Below are positions 9,138 to 19,214 of a stretch of 64,000 bases of DNA, in pieces. Source of the stretch: Halotalea alkalilenta (GTDB taxonomy: Bacteria; Pseudomonadota; Gammaproteobacteria; Pseudomonadales; Halomonadaceae). Position 1 is the stretch's first letter, and the number at the start of each line of letters is the position of its first letter. The position numbers were made by a program, and so were the translations under genes. The DNA lies in NCBI RefSeq assembly GCF_001648175.1, contig NZ_CP015243.1:806001-870000 (forward strand). The letters run 5' to 3'. The notes beneath the pieces were generated by a model. It was not told the origin of the DNA. It worked only from the letters and a program-made list of their open reading frames with translations, and made no database searches.

Positions 9138-10114
9138 GGCGTCTCATTCTCCACGTCGGCGGTGACCTCGGCATGCAGGGTTTGCAGCAGCGGCTTGTAG
9201 GCGCTGGCGGGATGGCGTTTGAAGCCATGCAGGCGAGCGTGGGCGACCCGCTCGATCTCGTCGATCAGCGCCTCGGCGACGGAACTCAACGGTTTGGAGG
9301 AAGGGCTGAAAACGCCGAAATAGAACGGTATTTCAGCGTCGAGCGGGCGTATGACCACCCCTTCGAGCGGGACACCGAACGCGGTGGCCGGCTCGAGCAC
9401 CGCGATGCCTAGGCCCTCGCGTGCCGCCATCATCGCGTTGAGCGAGCTTGAGTTCTCGAACAGCGCGGCCGGCGCTAAGTCCGCGCTGCGGAAGGCTTGG
9501 TCGAGGCGGTGGCGCAGCCGGTTGCCGTTGAGCAGAGTGAGCAGACGCTTGCCGCTGAGTGCGGCCAGCGGCAGTACCGGATGGTGAGCGAGTGGATCGT
9601 CATGACGCAATACGGCGACGCAGGGCGCCTCGCCGATCCAGTGCAGGTCGAGGCCGCGATGTTCCAGCGGCAGGCTAGAGACGCCGAGGTCGACATTGCC
9701 GGAGAGCAGTGCGCCGACGATCTGCTCGGCGCTGGTCGTGCGCAGCTGCATGTGCTCTGGCAGCAGCGCTTGGTCGAGCTGGCCCAGTGCCGCTGGCAGT
9801 AGCCCGGCACCGATCGCGGGCGTTGCCACCAAGGCGATCGGTTGTAGCCGGCGCTCGCCGATCGCGCGTGCGCGGCGCTCGATCTGACGCAGGCCGCCCA
9901 GGAAAGGTTCGACCTCGATGTAGAGTTCGCAGGCCCGTTGGGTCGGTCGCACTCGCGGTCCGGCTCGCTCGAACAGCGCGTAGCCGAGTTCCGCTTCGAG
10001 CTCCTGGATCACCCGGGTGACTACCGGCTGGGAACGCCCGAGTAGTTGTCCCGCGGCGGTAATGCTGCCGGTGGACATCACCGCGGCGAACGCTTCCAGT
10101 TGACGGATTTCCAT
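9134..10114 (-). CDS. LysR-family transcriptional regulator
   Basis: 326 residues. The N-terminal winged helix (MEIRQLEAFAAVMSTGSITA ... GRSQPVVTRVIQELE ... LFERAGPRVRPT) is typical of LysR proteins, followed by a periplasmic-binding-protein-like effector domain from about residue 90. ATG 10114 fits the family start; the upstream extension is not supported. Unusually for LysR it lies within, not divergent from, the operon it presumably controls, between the monooxygenase gene and the transporter. The effector is probably the imported compound or a product of it. Confidence 0.92.
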   Translation of the reverse strand: MEIRQLEAFAAVMSTGSITAAGQLLGRSQPVVTRVIQELEAELGYALFERAGPRVRPTQRACELYIEVEPFLGGLRQIERRARAIGERRLQPIALVATPAIGAGLLPAALGQLDQALLPEHMQLRTTSAEQIVGALLSGNVDLGVSSLPLEHRGLDLHWIGEAPCVAVLRHDDPLAHHPVLPLAALSGKRLLTLLNGNRLRHRLDQAFRSADLAPAALFENSSSLNAMMAAREGLGIAVLEPATAFGVPLEGVVIRPLDAEIPFYFGVFSPSSKPLSSVAEALIDEIERVAHARLHGFKRHPASAYKPLLQTLHAEVTADVENETP

Positions 10115-10166
10115 CGTGCTCAATCCCTGCTCAAGGCTCGATCGAGGAAATAGACCACCGTCTTGG

Positions 10167-11639
10167 TCATCGCACGGGTTCCTCTCCCAAGGTGATCTTA
10201 TCGGCGTCGCGCCACTCGCTGCCGTCGAGTTCGGGTTTGGCGTAGGCCAGCAGTGCCTGCCAGTGCTGATCGATGTCCTCGCGGTAGAGATCCGCCGCGA
10301 TCGATTGGGCCAGCCAGGCCGCTCCGACGCTGATCGCAGGGATGTCACCGCTGACTTTGCCGAGCGAGAGGGTGGCGCCGTAGTTGAAAGCGTGCAGGTT
10401 GGCGAGCGCTGGAGCGCTGCCAGGGGTACGCTCGGTGAACTGGAAACCATCGCCGAGCCAGGGAAAGGCGCCGAGTTCTACGCTCTCGAGCTCCGCCGGA
10501 GGCGTGAAGCGATCGCGCCAGCGCGCGATCATCGGCGTCAAGGCCGCCAGCTCTGGTCGCGCTTCGAGTTCGATGCTGAATCCGGTGGCGATGATCAGGA
10601 AATCGGCTTCGAAGTTGCGTTCGCCGCGGGTGGCGATCAGCAGACCGTGTTCGAGCTCGGTGATCGACCCGATCGCACAGTCGAAGTGGAAGAAGGCGTT
10701 GTCGTGACGGCTGACCCGTAGGGTCGAGCCGTGCGGGGCCGGGGTCTGAGTAGCCAGCGAATAGTGCATGATCCGCCAGCGCCAAAGAGGCGAAAGCGTT
10801 GGGAAAGCGCAGGTGAAACCGGGATTGCCGATGCCCATCAGTTTATTGATCGTCGGCATCTCGCGGCGGCGAGCGAGCAGGCGTACCTCGGCGGCGCCGT
10901 GTTCGAGTGCCTCGGCGGCATTGTCCATCGCCGACGCGCCCATGCCGATGACGGCCACCCTGCGCCCGGCCAGAGCGGCGAAATCGATCGCCTCTGATGA
11001 GTGCGCCCAGCGCGATTTATCGAGTCCTTTGACGAAATCGGGCAGGTAGGGAGCGCCCAGGCCTTCCCGACCAGTGGCGAGCACGACCTTGCGTGCGAGC
11101 AGGCACTCGGAAGTGGAGCCTTCGACATGCAGGCGCAGTAGCTCTCCCTCGGGCTCGATCAGAGTGACCCGCTCACAGTGCTCGACCTCGATGCCCAGTA
11201 CATCGCGATACCAGAGCAGATATTCCTGCCACTGCGGCCTTGGGATCTTGTCCAGGGCCTCCCAAGCGAGATCACCGAACTGGGCGCGGTACCAAGCCTG
11301 GAAGGTCAGGCTTGGTATTCCCGCCGCTGGCCCGAGCAGCGTCTTCGGCGAGCGCAGTGTCTCCATGCGGGCATAGTCGAGCCAAGGCCCGGTACGTCCA
11401 GGCGCGGCACGGTCGATGATCCGAATATCGCTTATGCCTTGGCGCGCGAGCGAGAAGGCAGCGGCGAGCCCGCACATGCCCGCACCGATGATCACCACGG
11501 CGGTGATCCGCTCCCCGTTCGCCATGTGCCGTTCCGGCACCCAGGCGGCGGGAGGATGGTTGAGCAGCGACAGCTCGCGGGCGACCTGGGCTTCCAGCTG
11601 CGCGAGACTGCTGGGCGCACGGTAGTCGGATGCAGGCAT
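10167..11639 (-). CDS. FAD/NADPH-binding monooxygenase-like protein (CzcO type)
   Basis: 490 residues. The first Rossmann motif VVIIGAGMCGLAAAF (about residue 49) binds FAD and a second, VAVIGMGASAMDNAA, would bind NADPH; the late ATG motif appears as LIIATGFSIELE. This is the layout of flavin-containing monooxygenases and CzcO-like oxidoreductases. It opens the importer operon. The start is uncertain: ATG 11639 is taken because it gives a sensible N-terminus, but no clear Shine-Dalgarno is visible, and an in-frame ATG at 11699 would add 20 residues. A role in oxidising the imported compound is inference. Confidence 0.8.
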   Translation of the reverse strand: MPASDYRAPSSLAQLEAQVARELSLLNHPPAAWVPERHMANGERITAVVIIGAGMCGLAAAFSLARQGISDIRIIDRAAPGRTGPWLDYARMETLRSPKTLLGPAAGIPSLTFQAWYRAQFGDLAWEALDKIPRPQWQEYLLWYRDVLGIEVEHCERVTLIEPEGELLRLHVEGSTSECLLARKVVLATGREGLGAPYLPDFVKGLDKSRWAHSSEAIDFAALAGRRVAVIGMGASAMDNAAEALEHGAAEVRLLARRREMPTINKLMGIGNPGFTCAFPTLSPLWRWRIMHYSLATQTPAPHGSTLRVSRHDNAFFHFDCAIGSITELEHGLLIATRGERNFEADFLIIATGFSIELEARPELAALTPMIARWRDRFTPPAELESVELGAFPWLGDGFQFTERTPGSAPALANLHAFNYGATLSLGKVSGDIPAISVGAAWLAQSIAADLYREDIDQHWQALLAYAKPELDGSEWRDADKITLGEEPVR

Positions 11640-12101
11640 GAATGGAGGCTCGTGATTGAAATTGTTGATTCTGATTTCACATTCTTTAGCAAACAGCATG
11701 CGAGAAATAAATAATACATCGCTATAACGTCATTCATTTGCCATGAGCGCCTGCCGGTGCATCGGGTTTTTTCGAACTTGGTGCCTCCCGGAGAGGCGTG
11801 CTTCGACGAGCCTTCGCATCGATGGCTCGACTGCCTCCGTGGCTTGGGCGCTCGCCACCAAAGACAACGCATGGATAGCAGCACATTGTTCGACCAGCGG
11901 AGCGATCCACTCGATACCAACCTGGACGGGGCGAGACCCCATTGGGAGGAGGTTCTGCCAATGGGCGACCGTATCGAGTCGATGCAAGGCGTTCGTGGGT
12001 GGTGCGCCGATGAGTCCACCGCATCCCTTGTGCCATAATGTCGATTCGTTTCGCGGCCGCTCTCCAGCGGTCCTTGACCAGCCTTTGATGCGATGGGGAA
12101 C
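11640..12101. other. Intergenic region between divergent operons, no gene supported
   Basis: About 460 bases between the monooxygenase operon (leftward) and xseB (rightward). The first ~100 bases are AT-rich (around 11650-11740) and should hold the leftward promoter. Open frames cross the rest on both strands, but none has a credible start, ribosome site or recognisable product, so none is called. A GGGGA just before 12102 serves xseB. Confidence 0.5.
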
Positions 12102-12374
12102 ATGGCCGAACAGCATGATGAACCGCGCGGTGCGGATGGCGCCGTGCCGGACGAGGAAGATTTCGCCGCGACCCTTTCGCGCCTGGAGGCGTTGGTCGAG
12201 CGGCTCGAGGCCGGGGATCTGAGTCTCGAGGCCTCGCTCACCGCTTTCGAGCAAGGGGTCAGGCTGACCCGCGACGCGCGTAAGCGCCTGGAGTCCGCGG
12301 AGCTCAAGGTCAAGACCTTGCTCGAGCGCGACGATGGCGGGGTCGATGAGCGTCCGTTCGAGGAGGGCGCATGA
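12102..12374 (+). CDS. xseB: Exodeoxyribonuclease VII small subunit
   Basis: 90 residues, the usual XseB size. The core is [20 protein letters not shown], then [18 protein letters not shown], the two helices of the family. It complexes with XseA (not in this window) to degrade single-stranded DNA. ATG 12102 is preferred because GGGGA lies just upstream; an in-frame ATG at 12093 has no such site. Its stop overlaps ispA by ATGA, the common xseB-ispA-dxs arrangement. Confidence 0.95.
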   Translation: MAEQHDEPRGADGAVPDEEDFAATLSRLEALVERLEAGDLSLEASLTAFEQGVRLTRDARKRLESAELKVKTLLERDDGGVDERPFEEGA

Positions 12375-13243
12375 GCGCGCGTGAGCTGGTGCGGCACGCG
12401 GCAAGGGTGGAGGCGGCGCTCGAGGCGCTGCTCGCCGGCAGCGCCGGCCCGGATGCGCGGCTCGAGGAGGCGATGCGCTATGCGGTGCTCGGTGGCGGCA
12501 AGCGGCTGCGCCCGACGCTGGTCTATGCCACAGGCGAAGCGCTGGGCATCGCCCCCGAGCGCCTGGACGCAGTGGCGGCGGCGGTCGAGCTGATCCACGC
12601 CTATTCTCTGGTCCATGACGATCTGCCGGCGATGGACGACGACGATCTGCGCCGCGGCCGGCCCACGGTCCATCGCGCCTTCGATGAGGCGACCGCGATC
12701 CTCGCCGGCGATGCGCTGCAGACTTTGGCCTTCGAGGCGCTGGCGCAAAGCGGTGAACCGCGCGCGGCTCGCCTGATCGGTGCGCTGGCGCGGGCCTCGG
12801 GACGCGCGGGGATGGCCGGTGGCCAAGCGCTGGATCTTGGCGCGGTCGGTCGTCTTATCGATCTCGATGCACTGATCGAGATTCACCGCCACAAGACCGG
12901 TGCACTGATCACCGCCTCGGTCGAACTGCCCGCGCTCCTGGTGCTCGACGATACTGATCGAACGCTCACCGCGCTGCGCCGCTTCGGCGCTGCGATCGGA
13001 CTCGCCTTCCAGATCCAAGACGACGTGCTCGATGTCACTGGCGATACCGAGGTGATCGGCAAGACCCAGGGGGCCGATGCCGAGCGTGGCAAGCCTACCT
13101 ATCCCGTGCTGCTCGGCCTCGACACCGCGGCGGCCAGGGCCCAGGGGCTGATAGTCGATGCCTGCGACGCGCTCGCCCCGCTTGGCGAGCGTGCGGCGCC
13201 CCTGAGCGCGCTGGCCCGCTACATGGTCGACCGCGATCATTGA
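12371..13243 (+). CDS. ispA: (2E,6E)-farnesyl diphosphate synthase
   Basis: 290 residues, normal for bacterial IspA. It condenses IPP with DMAPP and GPP to make farnesyl diphosphate for quinones and undecaprenyl lipid. The first Asp-rich motif is [19 protein letters not shown] and the second [13 protein letters not shown]; the GGGKRLRP substrate loop lies near residue 40. It is coupled to xseB by a four-base overlap and followed 43 bases later by dxs, which feeds the same pathway. Confidence 0.97.
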   Translation: MSARELVRHAARVEAALEALLAGSAGPDARLEEAMRYAVLGGGKRLRPTLVYATGEALGIAPERLDAVAAAVELIHAYSLVHDDLPAMDDDDLRRGRPTVHRAFDEATAILAGDALQTLAFEALAQSGEPRAARLIGALARASGRAGMAGGQALDLGAVGRLIDLDALIEIHRHKTGALITASVELPALLVLDDTDRTLTALRRFGAAIGLAFQIQDDVLDVTGDTEVIGKTQGADAERGKPTYPVLLGLDTAAARAQGLIVDACDALAPLGERAAPLSALARYMVDRDH

Positions 13244-13286
13244 ACGTTCCCTCGCCGGCGGGATTCGCCCGGCGCAAAGGTGCCTG

Positions 13287-15086
13287 ATGCGAAGTTTCGA
13301 GCGATTTCCCGCCTGGATGCCTGCGACTGCGCTGCTCGACCGCGCCGGGACGCCTGCACGCCTGCGCGGGCTTGCGCCGAGCGAACTTGTGGCGCTCGCG
13401 GACGAGCTGCGCGAGCTGCTTTTGTATCTCGTCGGCAGGGGCGGCGGCCATCTGGGCGCAGGCCTAGGTGTGGTCGAACTGACCATCGCGCTGCACTACG
13501 TTTTCGACACCCCGACCGACCGTCTGGTGTGGGACGTTGGTCATCAGGCCTATCCGCACAAACTGCTTACCGGCCGGCGCGACACGCTCGCCAGCATTCG
13601 TCGCTTCGGCGGCGTGGCACCGTTCCCGAGCCGTGACGAGTCGCCGTTCGATGCTTTCGGCGTCGGTCACGCGGGCACCGCCGTCTCCGCTGCGCTCGGC
13701 ATGAGCCTGGCGGCGCGGGCCACAGGGAGCGGCCAGCGGGTCTGTGCGGTGGTCGGCGATGGCGCCTTGACCACCGGGATGACCTTCGAGGCGCTCGCCC
13801 ATGCGGGTGATCTCGGCGCGGACGTGCTGGTGGTGCTCAACGACAACGGCATGTCGATCTCGCCCAACGTCGGCGCCCTGGCCAAGCGGCTGCCGAGCGC
13901 GCCGGATGCCCCGGTCGACGGCGTCGCCGGGCTGTTCGAGACCCTCGGCTTCGACTACACGGGGCCGCTCGACGGACACGACCTCGGCGCGCTGGTCGCT
14001 GAGCTTGCCCGGTTGCGTGGGCTGCCCGGGCCGCGCTTGCTCCACGTGGTCACCGAGAAGGGCGCGGGCTACCTGCCCGCCGCCAGCGACCCGCTACGGC
14101 TCCATGCCCATTCGCCCTCGCGTTCGAGCGCCGGTGCACCACGTTACGATGCGCTGTTCGGCGACTGGGCCTGCGCCGCGGCGAGCCGCGAGCCGCGCAT
14201 GGTCGCGATCACCCCTGCGATGCGCGAAGGCTCCGGGCTCGCCGGCTTCGCCGCCGCATGGCCCGAGCGCTTCTTCGACGTCGCGATCGCCGAGCAGCAC
14301 GCTGTCACCCTGGCCGCGGGGATGGCCTGCGAAGGACTCAAGCCGGTGGTCGCGATCTACTCGACCTTCCTCCAGCGCGGCTTCGATCAGCTGATCCACG
14401 ACGTCGCGCTGCAGAACCTGGACGTCACCTTCGCCGTCGACCGCGCAGGCCTGGTCGGTGAGGATGGTCCTACTCACCATGGCGCCACCGATCTCAGCTG
14501 GCTGCGCTGCGTGCCCAACCTGATGGTGATGGCGCCCGCCGATGGCGCCGAGTGCCGGCGCATGCTCGACTTCGCCCTCGACCACCCAGGGCCCGTCGCG
14601 GTGCGCTACCCGCGTGGCGAGGCCGTGCCCGGCGACGATGACGCCGCGCCGCTCGAGCTCGGCCGCGGGCGCTGGCTACGGCGTGGTGGTGAGGTCGCAC
14701 TGCTGTGCTTTGGTGCGCCGCTGGCCGAGGCCCGCGAGGCCGCGGAGCGGCTCGACGCCAGCCTGATCGACATGCGCTTCGTCAAACCGCTCGACCGGCA
14801 GGCGCTGTTGGAGGCCGCGGCCGGCCACCGGCTGCTGGTGTCGATCGAGGAGAACAGCGTACTCGGCGGCGCGGGCAGCGCGGTGGCGGAGCAGCTCTGC
14901 GAGCTCGAAAAGTCGCCGCCGCTGCTGCGGCTCGGGCTGCCCGATCGCTTCGTCGCCCACGGCGATCGCCGCAAGCTGCTCGAAATCTGCGGGCTGGACG
15001 CCGCCGGGATCGAGGCCGCAGTGCGCGCCCGGGTCACATGGCGGGATGTCGAGGAGACGTCGCTGCGTTCCGAGGGCGACGAATGA
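13287..15086 (+). CDS. dxs: 1-deoxy-D-xylulose-5-phosphate synthase
   Basis: 599 residues, slightly shorter than the usual ~620. It makes DXP from pyruvate and glyceraldehyde 3-phosphate using thiamine diphosphate, the first step of the MEP isoprenoid route. Visible are GGHLGAGLGVVELTIALHYV (catalytic His region), the TPP motif GDGALTTGMTFEA ... NDNGMSIS, and the transketolase-like EQHAVTLAAGMA with the catalytic Glu. The C-terminal domain ends around EENSVLGGAGSAV. AAAGGTG precedes the ATG. It is the last gene of the xseB-ispA-dxs unit. Confidence 0.96.
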   Translation: MRSFERFPAWMPATALLDRAGTPARLRGLAPSELVALADELRELLLYLVGRGGGHLGAGLGVVELTIALHYVFDTPTDRLVWDVGHQAYPHKLLTGRRDTLASIRRFGGVAPFPSRDESPFDAFGVGHAGTAVSAALGMSLAARATGSGQRVCAVVGDGALTTGMTFEALAHAGDLGADVLVVLNDNGMSISPNVGALAKRLPSAPDAPVDGVAGLFETLGFDYTGPLDGHDLGALVAELARLRGLPGPRLLHVVTEKGAGYLPAASDPLRLHAHSPSRSSAGAPRYDALFGDWACAAASREPRMVAITPAMREGSGLAGFAAAWPERFFDVAIAEQHAVTLAAGMACEGLKPVVAIYSTFLQRGFDQLIHDVALQNLDVTFAVDRAGLVGEDGPTHHGATDLSWLRCVPNLMVMAPADGAECRRMLDFALDHPGPVAVRYPRGEAVPGDDDAAPLELGRGRWLRRGGEVALLCFGAPLAEAREAAERLDASLIDMRFVKPLDRQALLEAAAGHRLLVSIEENSVLGGAGSAVAEQLCELEKSPPLLRLGLPDRFVAHGDRRKLLEICGLDAAGIEAAVRARVTWRDVEETSLRSEGDE

Positions 15087-15208
15087 CTCGCACCCGTGTA
15101 GCGTCCAAGGTAAAAGAGCGAAGACGCATCCCTGCCCGCGTCGGTATCCTTCCCGGTCGTGCGTGCGACACGCCGCCTCCGATCAACTCTTGAGTGGTGG
15201 ACATCCCA

Positions 15209-15898
15209 GTGGAATATGTACAGTTTCTCATCGACTTCATCCTGAACATCGACGTCCACTTGGCCGAGTTGGTCGTAGAGTATGGCCGCTGGATCTACGC
15301 GATCCTGTTCGTGATCATCTTCTGCGAGACCGGCCTGGTGGTGACGCCGTTTCTGCCGGGTGACTCGCTTTTGTTCGTCGCCGGCGCCCTGGCGGCGATT
15401 CCGGCAAGCGATATCAACGTCCACTTGATGGTGCTATTGATGCTGGTTGCGGCGATCCTCGGCGACGCGGTCAACTACACCATCGGCAGGCTGTTCGGCG
15501 AGAAGCTCTTCTCCAACCCGAACTCCAAGATATTCCGGCGTAGCTACCTGGAGAAAACCCACCAGTTCTACGATCGTCACGGCGGTAAGACCATCATCAT
15601 CGCGCGCTTCGTGCCGATCGTGCGTACCTTCGCGCCCTTCGTCGCCGGCATGGGCCACATGCCCTATCGCCGCTTCGCTGCCTACAACGTCATCGGTGCG
15701 CTGGCTTGGGTGCTGTCGTTCACCTACGCGGGCTATCTGTTCGGCGATCTGCCGATCGTTCAGGAAAACCTCAAGATTTTGATCGTTGCGATCATCGTGG
15801 TCTCGATTCTTCCCGGTATCATTGAGTTCCTGAGGCATCGTCGCAAAGCGTCGAAGATCAGCGCCGGCGAGGCGCAGAAGACCTCCAACGATCGGTGA
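15209..15898 (+). CDS. DedA-family membrane protein (YqjA/YghB-like)
   Basis: 229 residues with about five membrane segments. Conserved DedA features are [36 protein letters not shown] and [23 protein letters not shown] 15209 is chosen because GGTGGA stands seven bases ahead and the resulting N-terminus aligns with E. coli homologues; in-frame GTG codons at 15194 and 15197 are alternatives. DedA proteins are linked to lipid-carrier recycling (undecaprenyl phosphate) and proton-motive-force homeostasis. This fits, but does not prove, a link with the isoprenoid genes upstream. Confidence 0.9.
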   Translation: MEYVQFLIDFILNIDVHLAELVVEYGRWIYAILFVIIFCETGLVVTPFLPGDSLLFVAGALAAIPASDINVHLMVLLMLVAAILGDAVNYTIGRLFGEKLFSNPNSKIFRRSYLEKTHQFYDRHGGKTIIIARFVPIVRTFAPFVAGMGHMPYRRFAAYNVIGALAWVLSFTYAGYLFGDLPIVQENLKILIVAIIVVSILPGIIEFLRHRRKASKISAGEAQKTSNDR

Positions 15899-15908
15899 GG
15901 AAAAGTAG

Positions 15909-16559
15909 ATGTTCGAGCGGTTCGATCGCAATGACCAAGGTGTCGACTACGTGGTCGGCGATCTGCATGGGCACTTCGATCTGCTGATGGCGGCGCTCGA
16001 CGGCGTCGGTTTCGATCGCACACGCGATCGCCTGTTCTGCGTCGGCGATCTGATCGACCGCGGCCCGAGATCGTTCGACTGTCTCAAGCTGGTGCTGGAG
16101 CCGTGGTTCCACTCGGTGCGTGGCAATCATGAGGAGATGGCGTTCGACGCCATTTTCAAACAGCAGTGGCGGATGTGGTTGCCCAATGGCGGTACTTGGG
16201 CGGGAGAGGTCAATCCGCGCGAGCTCAAGGAGCTGCTCGAGCAGGCGCTGCCGCGGCTGCCGCTGGCAATGGAGGTGGCGGTCGGTGATCAGCGCGTCGG
16301 CATCGTCCACGCCCAGCCGCCCAGCGACTGGCGGCTGCTCGAGCGCAATACCGACAAGTACCGCGAAGCGCTTCTATGGTCGCGCACGCGGATCTCACGC
16401 GAAGACCGCACCCCGGTCGAAGGAATCGACGCAGTGGTGGTGGGCCATACCCCGGTGGAGCGCCCCCGTCTGCTCGGCAACGTCCACTACATCGATACCG
16501 GCGCCTACAAGAGCGGCGTGCTGACCCTGGCACCGCTCGCCAGCCTCCCCGGGGTCTGA
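15909..16559 (+). CDS. PPP-family serine/threonine protein phosphatase (PrpA-like)
   Basis: 216 residues with the complete metallophosphoesterase signature in order: GDLHGH, GDLIDRGP, GNHE and VVGHTP. Size and motifs match the lambda-phosphatase / PrpA / PrpB group, which use two metal ions to remove phosphate from proteins. GAGGAAAAG lies just before the ATG, ten bases after the DedA gene, so they are probably cotranscribed. Substrates are unknown. Confidence 0.88.
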   Translation: MFERFDRNDQGVDYVVGDLHGHFDLLMAALDGVGFDRTRDRLFCVGDLIDRGPRSFDCLKLVLEPWFHSVRGNHEEMAFDAIFKQQWRMWLPNGGTWAGEVNPRELKELLEQALPRLPLAMEVAVGDQRVGIVHAQPPSDWRLLERNTDKYREALLWSRTRISREDRTPVEGIDAVVVGHTPVERPRLLGNVHYIDTGAYKSGVLTLAPLASLPGV

Positions 16560-17067
16560 GCGTTTGCGTTTTTCGAAGACGGTTGATTCTGCTCGGACCT
16601 TCATGCCCTCCGGCGATATCGCCGGGTCGGTGAAGGCCTGGCTCGCCACGATCGTGCGTGGGCTGACGCCATTACGGCCACTGGCCCCGCGCAGACGTTC
16701 TCGATTCATCTCTGAAAGTCATTGAATACGCAGAGCGCTTCTTCTCGGAGGGCGCATTCCGTGCGGTTGCCTCGCCTGCCATCGATCATCATCCATTTGC
16801 CACGCCCAGGCGTGCCTTCCCGGGGCGAAGCCCTTCTTGGCTCCGAGCTTGGTGAAGAAAGTGGCAGCAAGGGAGGGGAGACATGGTGGTGGAACATATA
16901 TCTTACATCTCCGCCGGTGTTTCCCCGCTCTCGATCGCAGTGAAACGCTAGCGAGAGATGCGCCGAGAACCATTCGTGGTTGTCGGGAAGTCTTGCCTGG
17001 TAGCGATAGGTTGTGCTTCCATCAAGGCTTCTATGGCGCAGCCAAGACAAGAACACGGGTGGTGTAA
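16560..17067. other. Intergenic region before puuD, no gene supported
   Basis: About 500 bases with no convincing coding frame; a 128-codon frame on the minus strand has no family resemblance and an unsuitable composition. The stretch 16860-17060 should contain the puuDB promoter. No clear sigma-54 or sigma-70 match was found. GGTGG lies just ahead of the puuD start. Confidence 0.4.
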
Positions 17068-17868
17068 ATGGAAGAAATATCATCCGCGCCAATTATCGGT
17101 GTAGTCGCTGATCGGGGCCTCCATGGTGGTCAACCGAGCCAGACGGTGATGGAAAAGTATCTCGAGGCGGTGAGCCTCGCCGGCGGTGTGCCGTTGATCC
17201 TGCCCCAGGGGCTTGCCGATTCGCCCGCAGCGCTTGCGTCGGCGATGGCCGTGCTCGATGGGATCCTGCTGCCGGGCAGCGCCAGCAATATCGAACCGTA
17301 CCACTATGCCAGCGGTGAGGCGGACCAGGACACGCAGCCGGAGGCGCATGCCGACCCCGGGCGTGACCGGCTCGCCTTCGCCTTGATCGACCTTGCCCTG
17401 GCATCGGCAATGCCGCTGTTCGGCATCTGCCGTGGGATGCAGGAACTGGTGGTGCGTACCGGCGGTGCGCTGCACCGGCGCCTGTTCGAACTGAGCGGCT
17501 TCCAGGAGCATCGAGAAGACGAGGGCAAGGCGCTCGAGGTGCGCTACGCGCCCGCCCACGATGTCGAGCTCATCCCGGGGGGATTGTGCTCTGAGCTGTT
17601 CCCCGAGACGCGACGCTTCTGGGTCAATTCACTGCATGGTCAGGGCGTCGCGCGGCTCGGCGAAGGCGTGCGCATCGAGTGCCGTGCCTGCGATGGGCTG
17701 GTCGAGGCGATCTCGGTGGCGAGCCATCCTTTCGCGCTCGGGGTGCAATGGCATCCCGAGTGGAACAGCCGCGACTACGAGCTTTCACGCCGGTTGTTCG
17801 ACACTTTCATCCAGCACGCGCGCGCCTATCGCGACGCGTACCTCGAGCGACGGAGCACTCCTCGATGA
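17068..17868 (+). CDS. puuD: Gamma-glutamyl-gamma-aminobutyrate hydrolase
   Basis: 266 residues, class-I glutamine-amidotransferase-like. The nucleophile Cys is in LFGICRGMQEL, and the His-Glu pair is in QWHPEW. In the Puu pathway it releases GABA from gamma-glutamyl-GABA during putrescine breakdown. It overlaps puuB by ATGA. The glutamylating synthetase PuuA is not in the window. Confidence 0.92.
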   Translation: MEEISSAPIIGVVADRGLHGGQPSQTVMEKYLEAVSLAGGVPLILPQGLADSPAALASAMAVLDGILLPGSASNIEPYHYASGEADQDTQPEAHADPGRDRLAFALIDLALASAMPLFGICRGMQELVVRTGGALHRRLFELSGFQEHREDEGKALEVRYAPAHDVELIPGGLCSELFPETRRFWVNSLHGQGVARLGEGVRIECRACDGLVEAISVASHPFALGVQWHPEWNSRDYELSRRLFDTFIQHARAYRDAYLERRSTPR

Positions 17869-19163
17869 ACGCACTCTCCCAACCCGCCAACGGCCACGTT
17901 GCCAGCTACTACGCCGCCAGTGCCAACGCCCATGCGCCCTACACCGCGCTGGAGGAGTCGATCAGCTGCGATGTCTGCGTGGTCGGCGGCGGCTACACCG
18001 GGCTTTCGAGCGCGCTGTTCCTCGCCGAAGCGGGGTTCGATGTGGTGGTGCTCGAAGCCCAGCGGATCGGTTTCGGCGCCAGTGGGCGCAACGGCGGCCA
18101 GCTGGTCAACTCCTACAGCCGCGACATCGATGTGATCGAGCGGCAGTACGGCGTCGACGCGGCGCGGATGCTCGGTTCGATGATGTTCGAGGGCGGTGGG
18201 ATCATTCGCGAGCGCATCCAGCGCTACGCCATCGATTGCGACCTGCGCGAGGGCGGTATCTTCGCCGCGCTCAACCAGCGCCAGCTCAAGGGGCTCGAGG
18301 AGCAAAAGGCGCTGTGGAATCGCTACGGTAACGACCGGCTCGAGCTGCTCGACCGCGAGCGGGTCGCCGCGGAGGTGGGGAGCCGGCGCTACATCGGTGG
18401 GCTGCTCGATATGAGTGGCGGTCACGTCCATCCGCTCAACCTCGCCCTCGGCGAGGCCGAGGCGATCCGAGGGCTTGGTGGGCGGTTGTATGAAGGCACC
18501 CCGGCGCTGTCGATCGAGCATACCGACCCCGCGCGGATCAAAACGCCCAAGGGCGAAGTGGTGGCACGCTTCGTACTGGTCGCCGGCAACGCCTATCTCA
18601 ATGACGTCGAACCCCGGCTCAAGGCTCGCAGCATGCCCTGCGGCACCCAGGTCGTCGCCACCGAGCCGCTCTCGGTGGAGCAGCGCGAGGGGCTGTTGCC
18701 CAACGGCTACTGCGTCGAGGACTGCAACTACCTGCTCGACTACTTCCGGCTGACCCGCGATCACCGGCTGCTCTACGGCGGCGGGGTGGTCTATGGCGCG
18801 CGTGATCCCGACGATATCGAGGCGCTGATCCGGCCGAAGCTGGCCAAGACCTTTCCCCAGCTCAAGGGGGTGAAGATCGATTATCGCTGGACCGGCAACT
18901 TCCTGCTCACCCTCTCCCGGCTGCCGCAGTTCGGCCGGCTCGCCCCCAACCTCTACTACATGCAGGGCTACAGCGGTCACGGGGTGACCACCAGCCACCT
19001 GGCCGGACGGCTGTTCGCCGAAGCGGTGCGTGGCCAGGCCGAGCGCTTCGATGCCTTCGCCAGCCTCCCTCACCTGCCGATGCCCGGTGGGCGGCGCTTC
19101 AGCGTGCCGCTCTCGGCGATGGGCGCGGCCTACTACTCGCTGCGCGACCGGTTGGGCATCTGA
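17865..19163 (+). CDS. puuB: Gamma-glutamylputrescine oxidoreductase
   Basis: 432 residues of the DAO (FAD-dependent amine oxidase) family. The FAD dinucleotide motif is VCVVGGGYTGLSSALFLAEAG, cut here at residues 41-61, followed by GASGRNGGQLVNSYS typical of PuuB. The FAD-anchoring C-terminal motif is GYSGHGVTTSHLAG. It oxidises gamma-glutamylputrescine to the aldehyde with release of ammonia and peroxide. ATG 17865 overlaps puuD by four bases; the longer open frame is shadow of puuD. Confidence 0.93.
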   Translation: MNALSQPANGHVASYYAASANAHAPYTALEESISCDVCVVGGGYTGLSSALFLAEAGFDVVVLEAQRIGFGASGRNGGQLVNSYSRDIDVIERQYGVDAARMLGSMMFEGGGIIRERIQRYAIDCDLREGGIFAALNQRQLKGLEEQKALWNRYGNDRLELLDRERVAAEVGSRRYIGGLLDMSGGHVHPLNLALGEAEAIRGLGGRLYEGTPALSIEHTDPARIKTPKGEVVARFVLVAGNAYLNDVEPRLKARSMPCGTQVVATEPLSVEQREGLLPNGYCVEDCNYLLDYFRLTRDHRLLYGGGVVYGARDPDDIEALIRPKLAKTFPQLKGVKIDYRWTGNFLLTLSRLPQFGRLAPNLYYMQGYSGHGVTTSHLAGRLFAEAVRGQAERFDAFASLPHLPMPGGRRFSVPLSAMGAAYYSLRDRLGI

Positions 19164-19214
19164 GCGATAAGCGCTTGCGATGTCATCATCGGGGACGACG
19201 TGCCGCTGGTTCGA

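Noticed and set aside
11730..12062. Possible short gene on the minus strand ending at 11730
   Set aside because: The frame is open for about 100 codons, but no start with a ribosome site and no family resemblance were found.
11492..13486. 664-codon minus-strand frame over ispA and xseB
   Set aside because: Antisense to well-recognised genes; the product has no recognisable domain.
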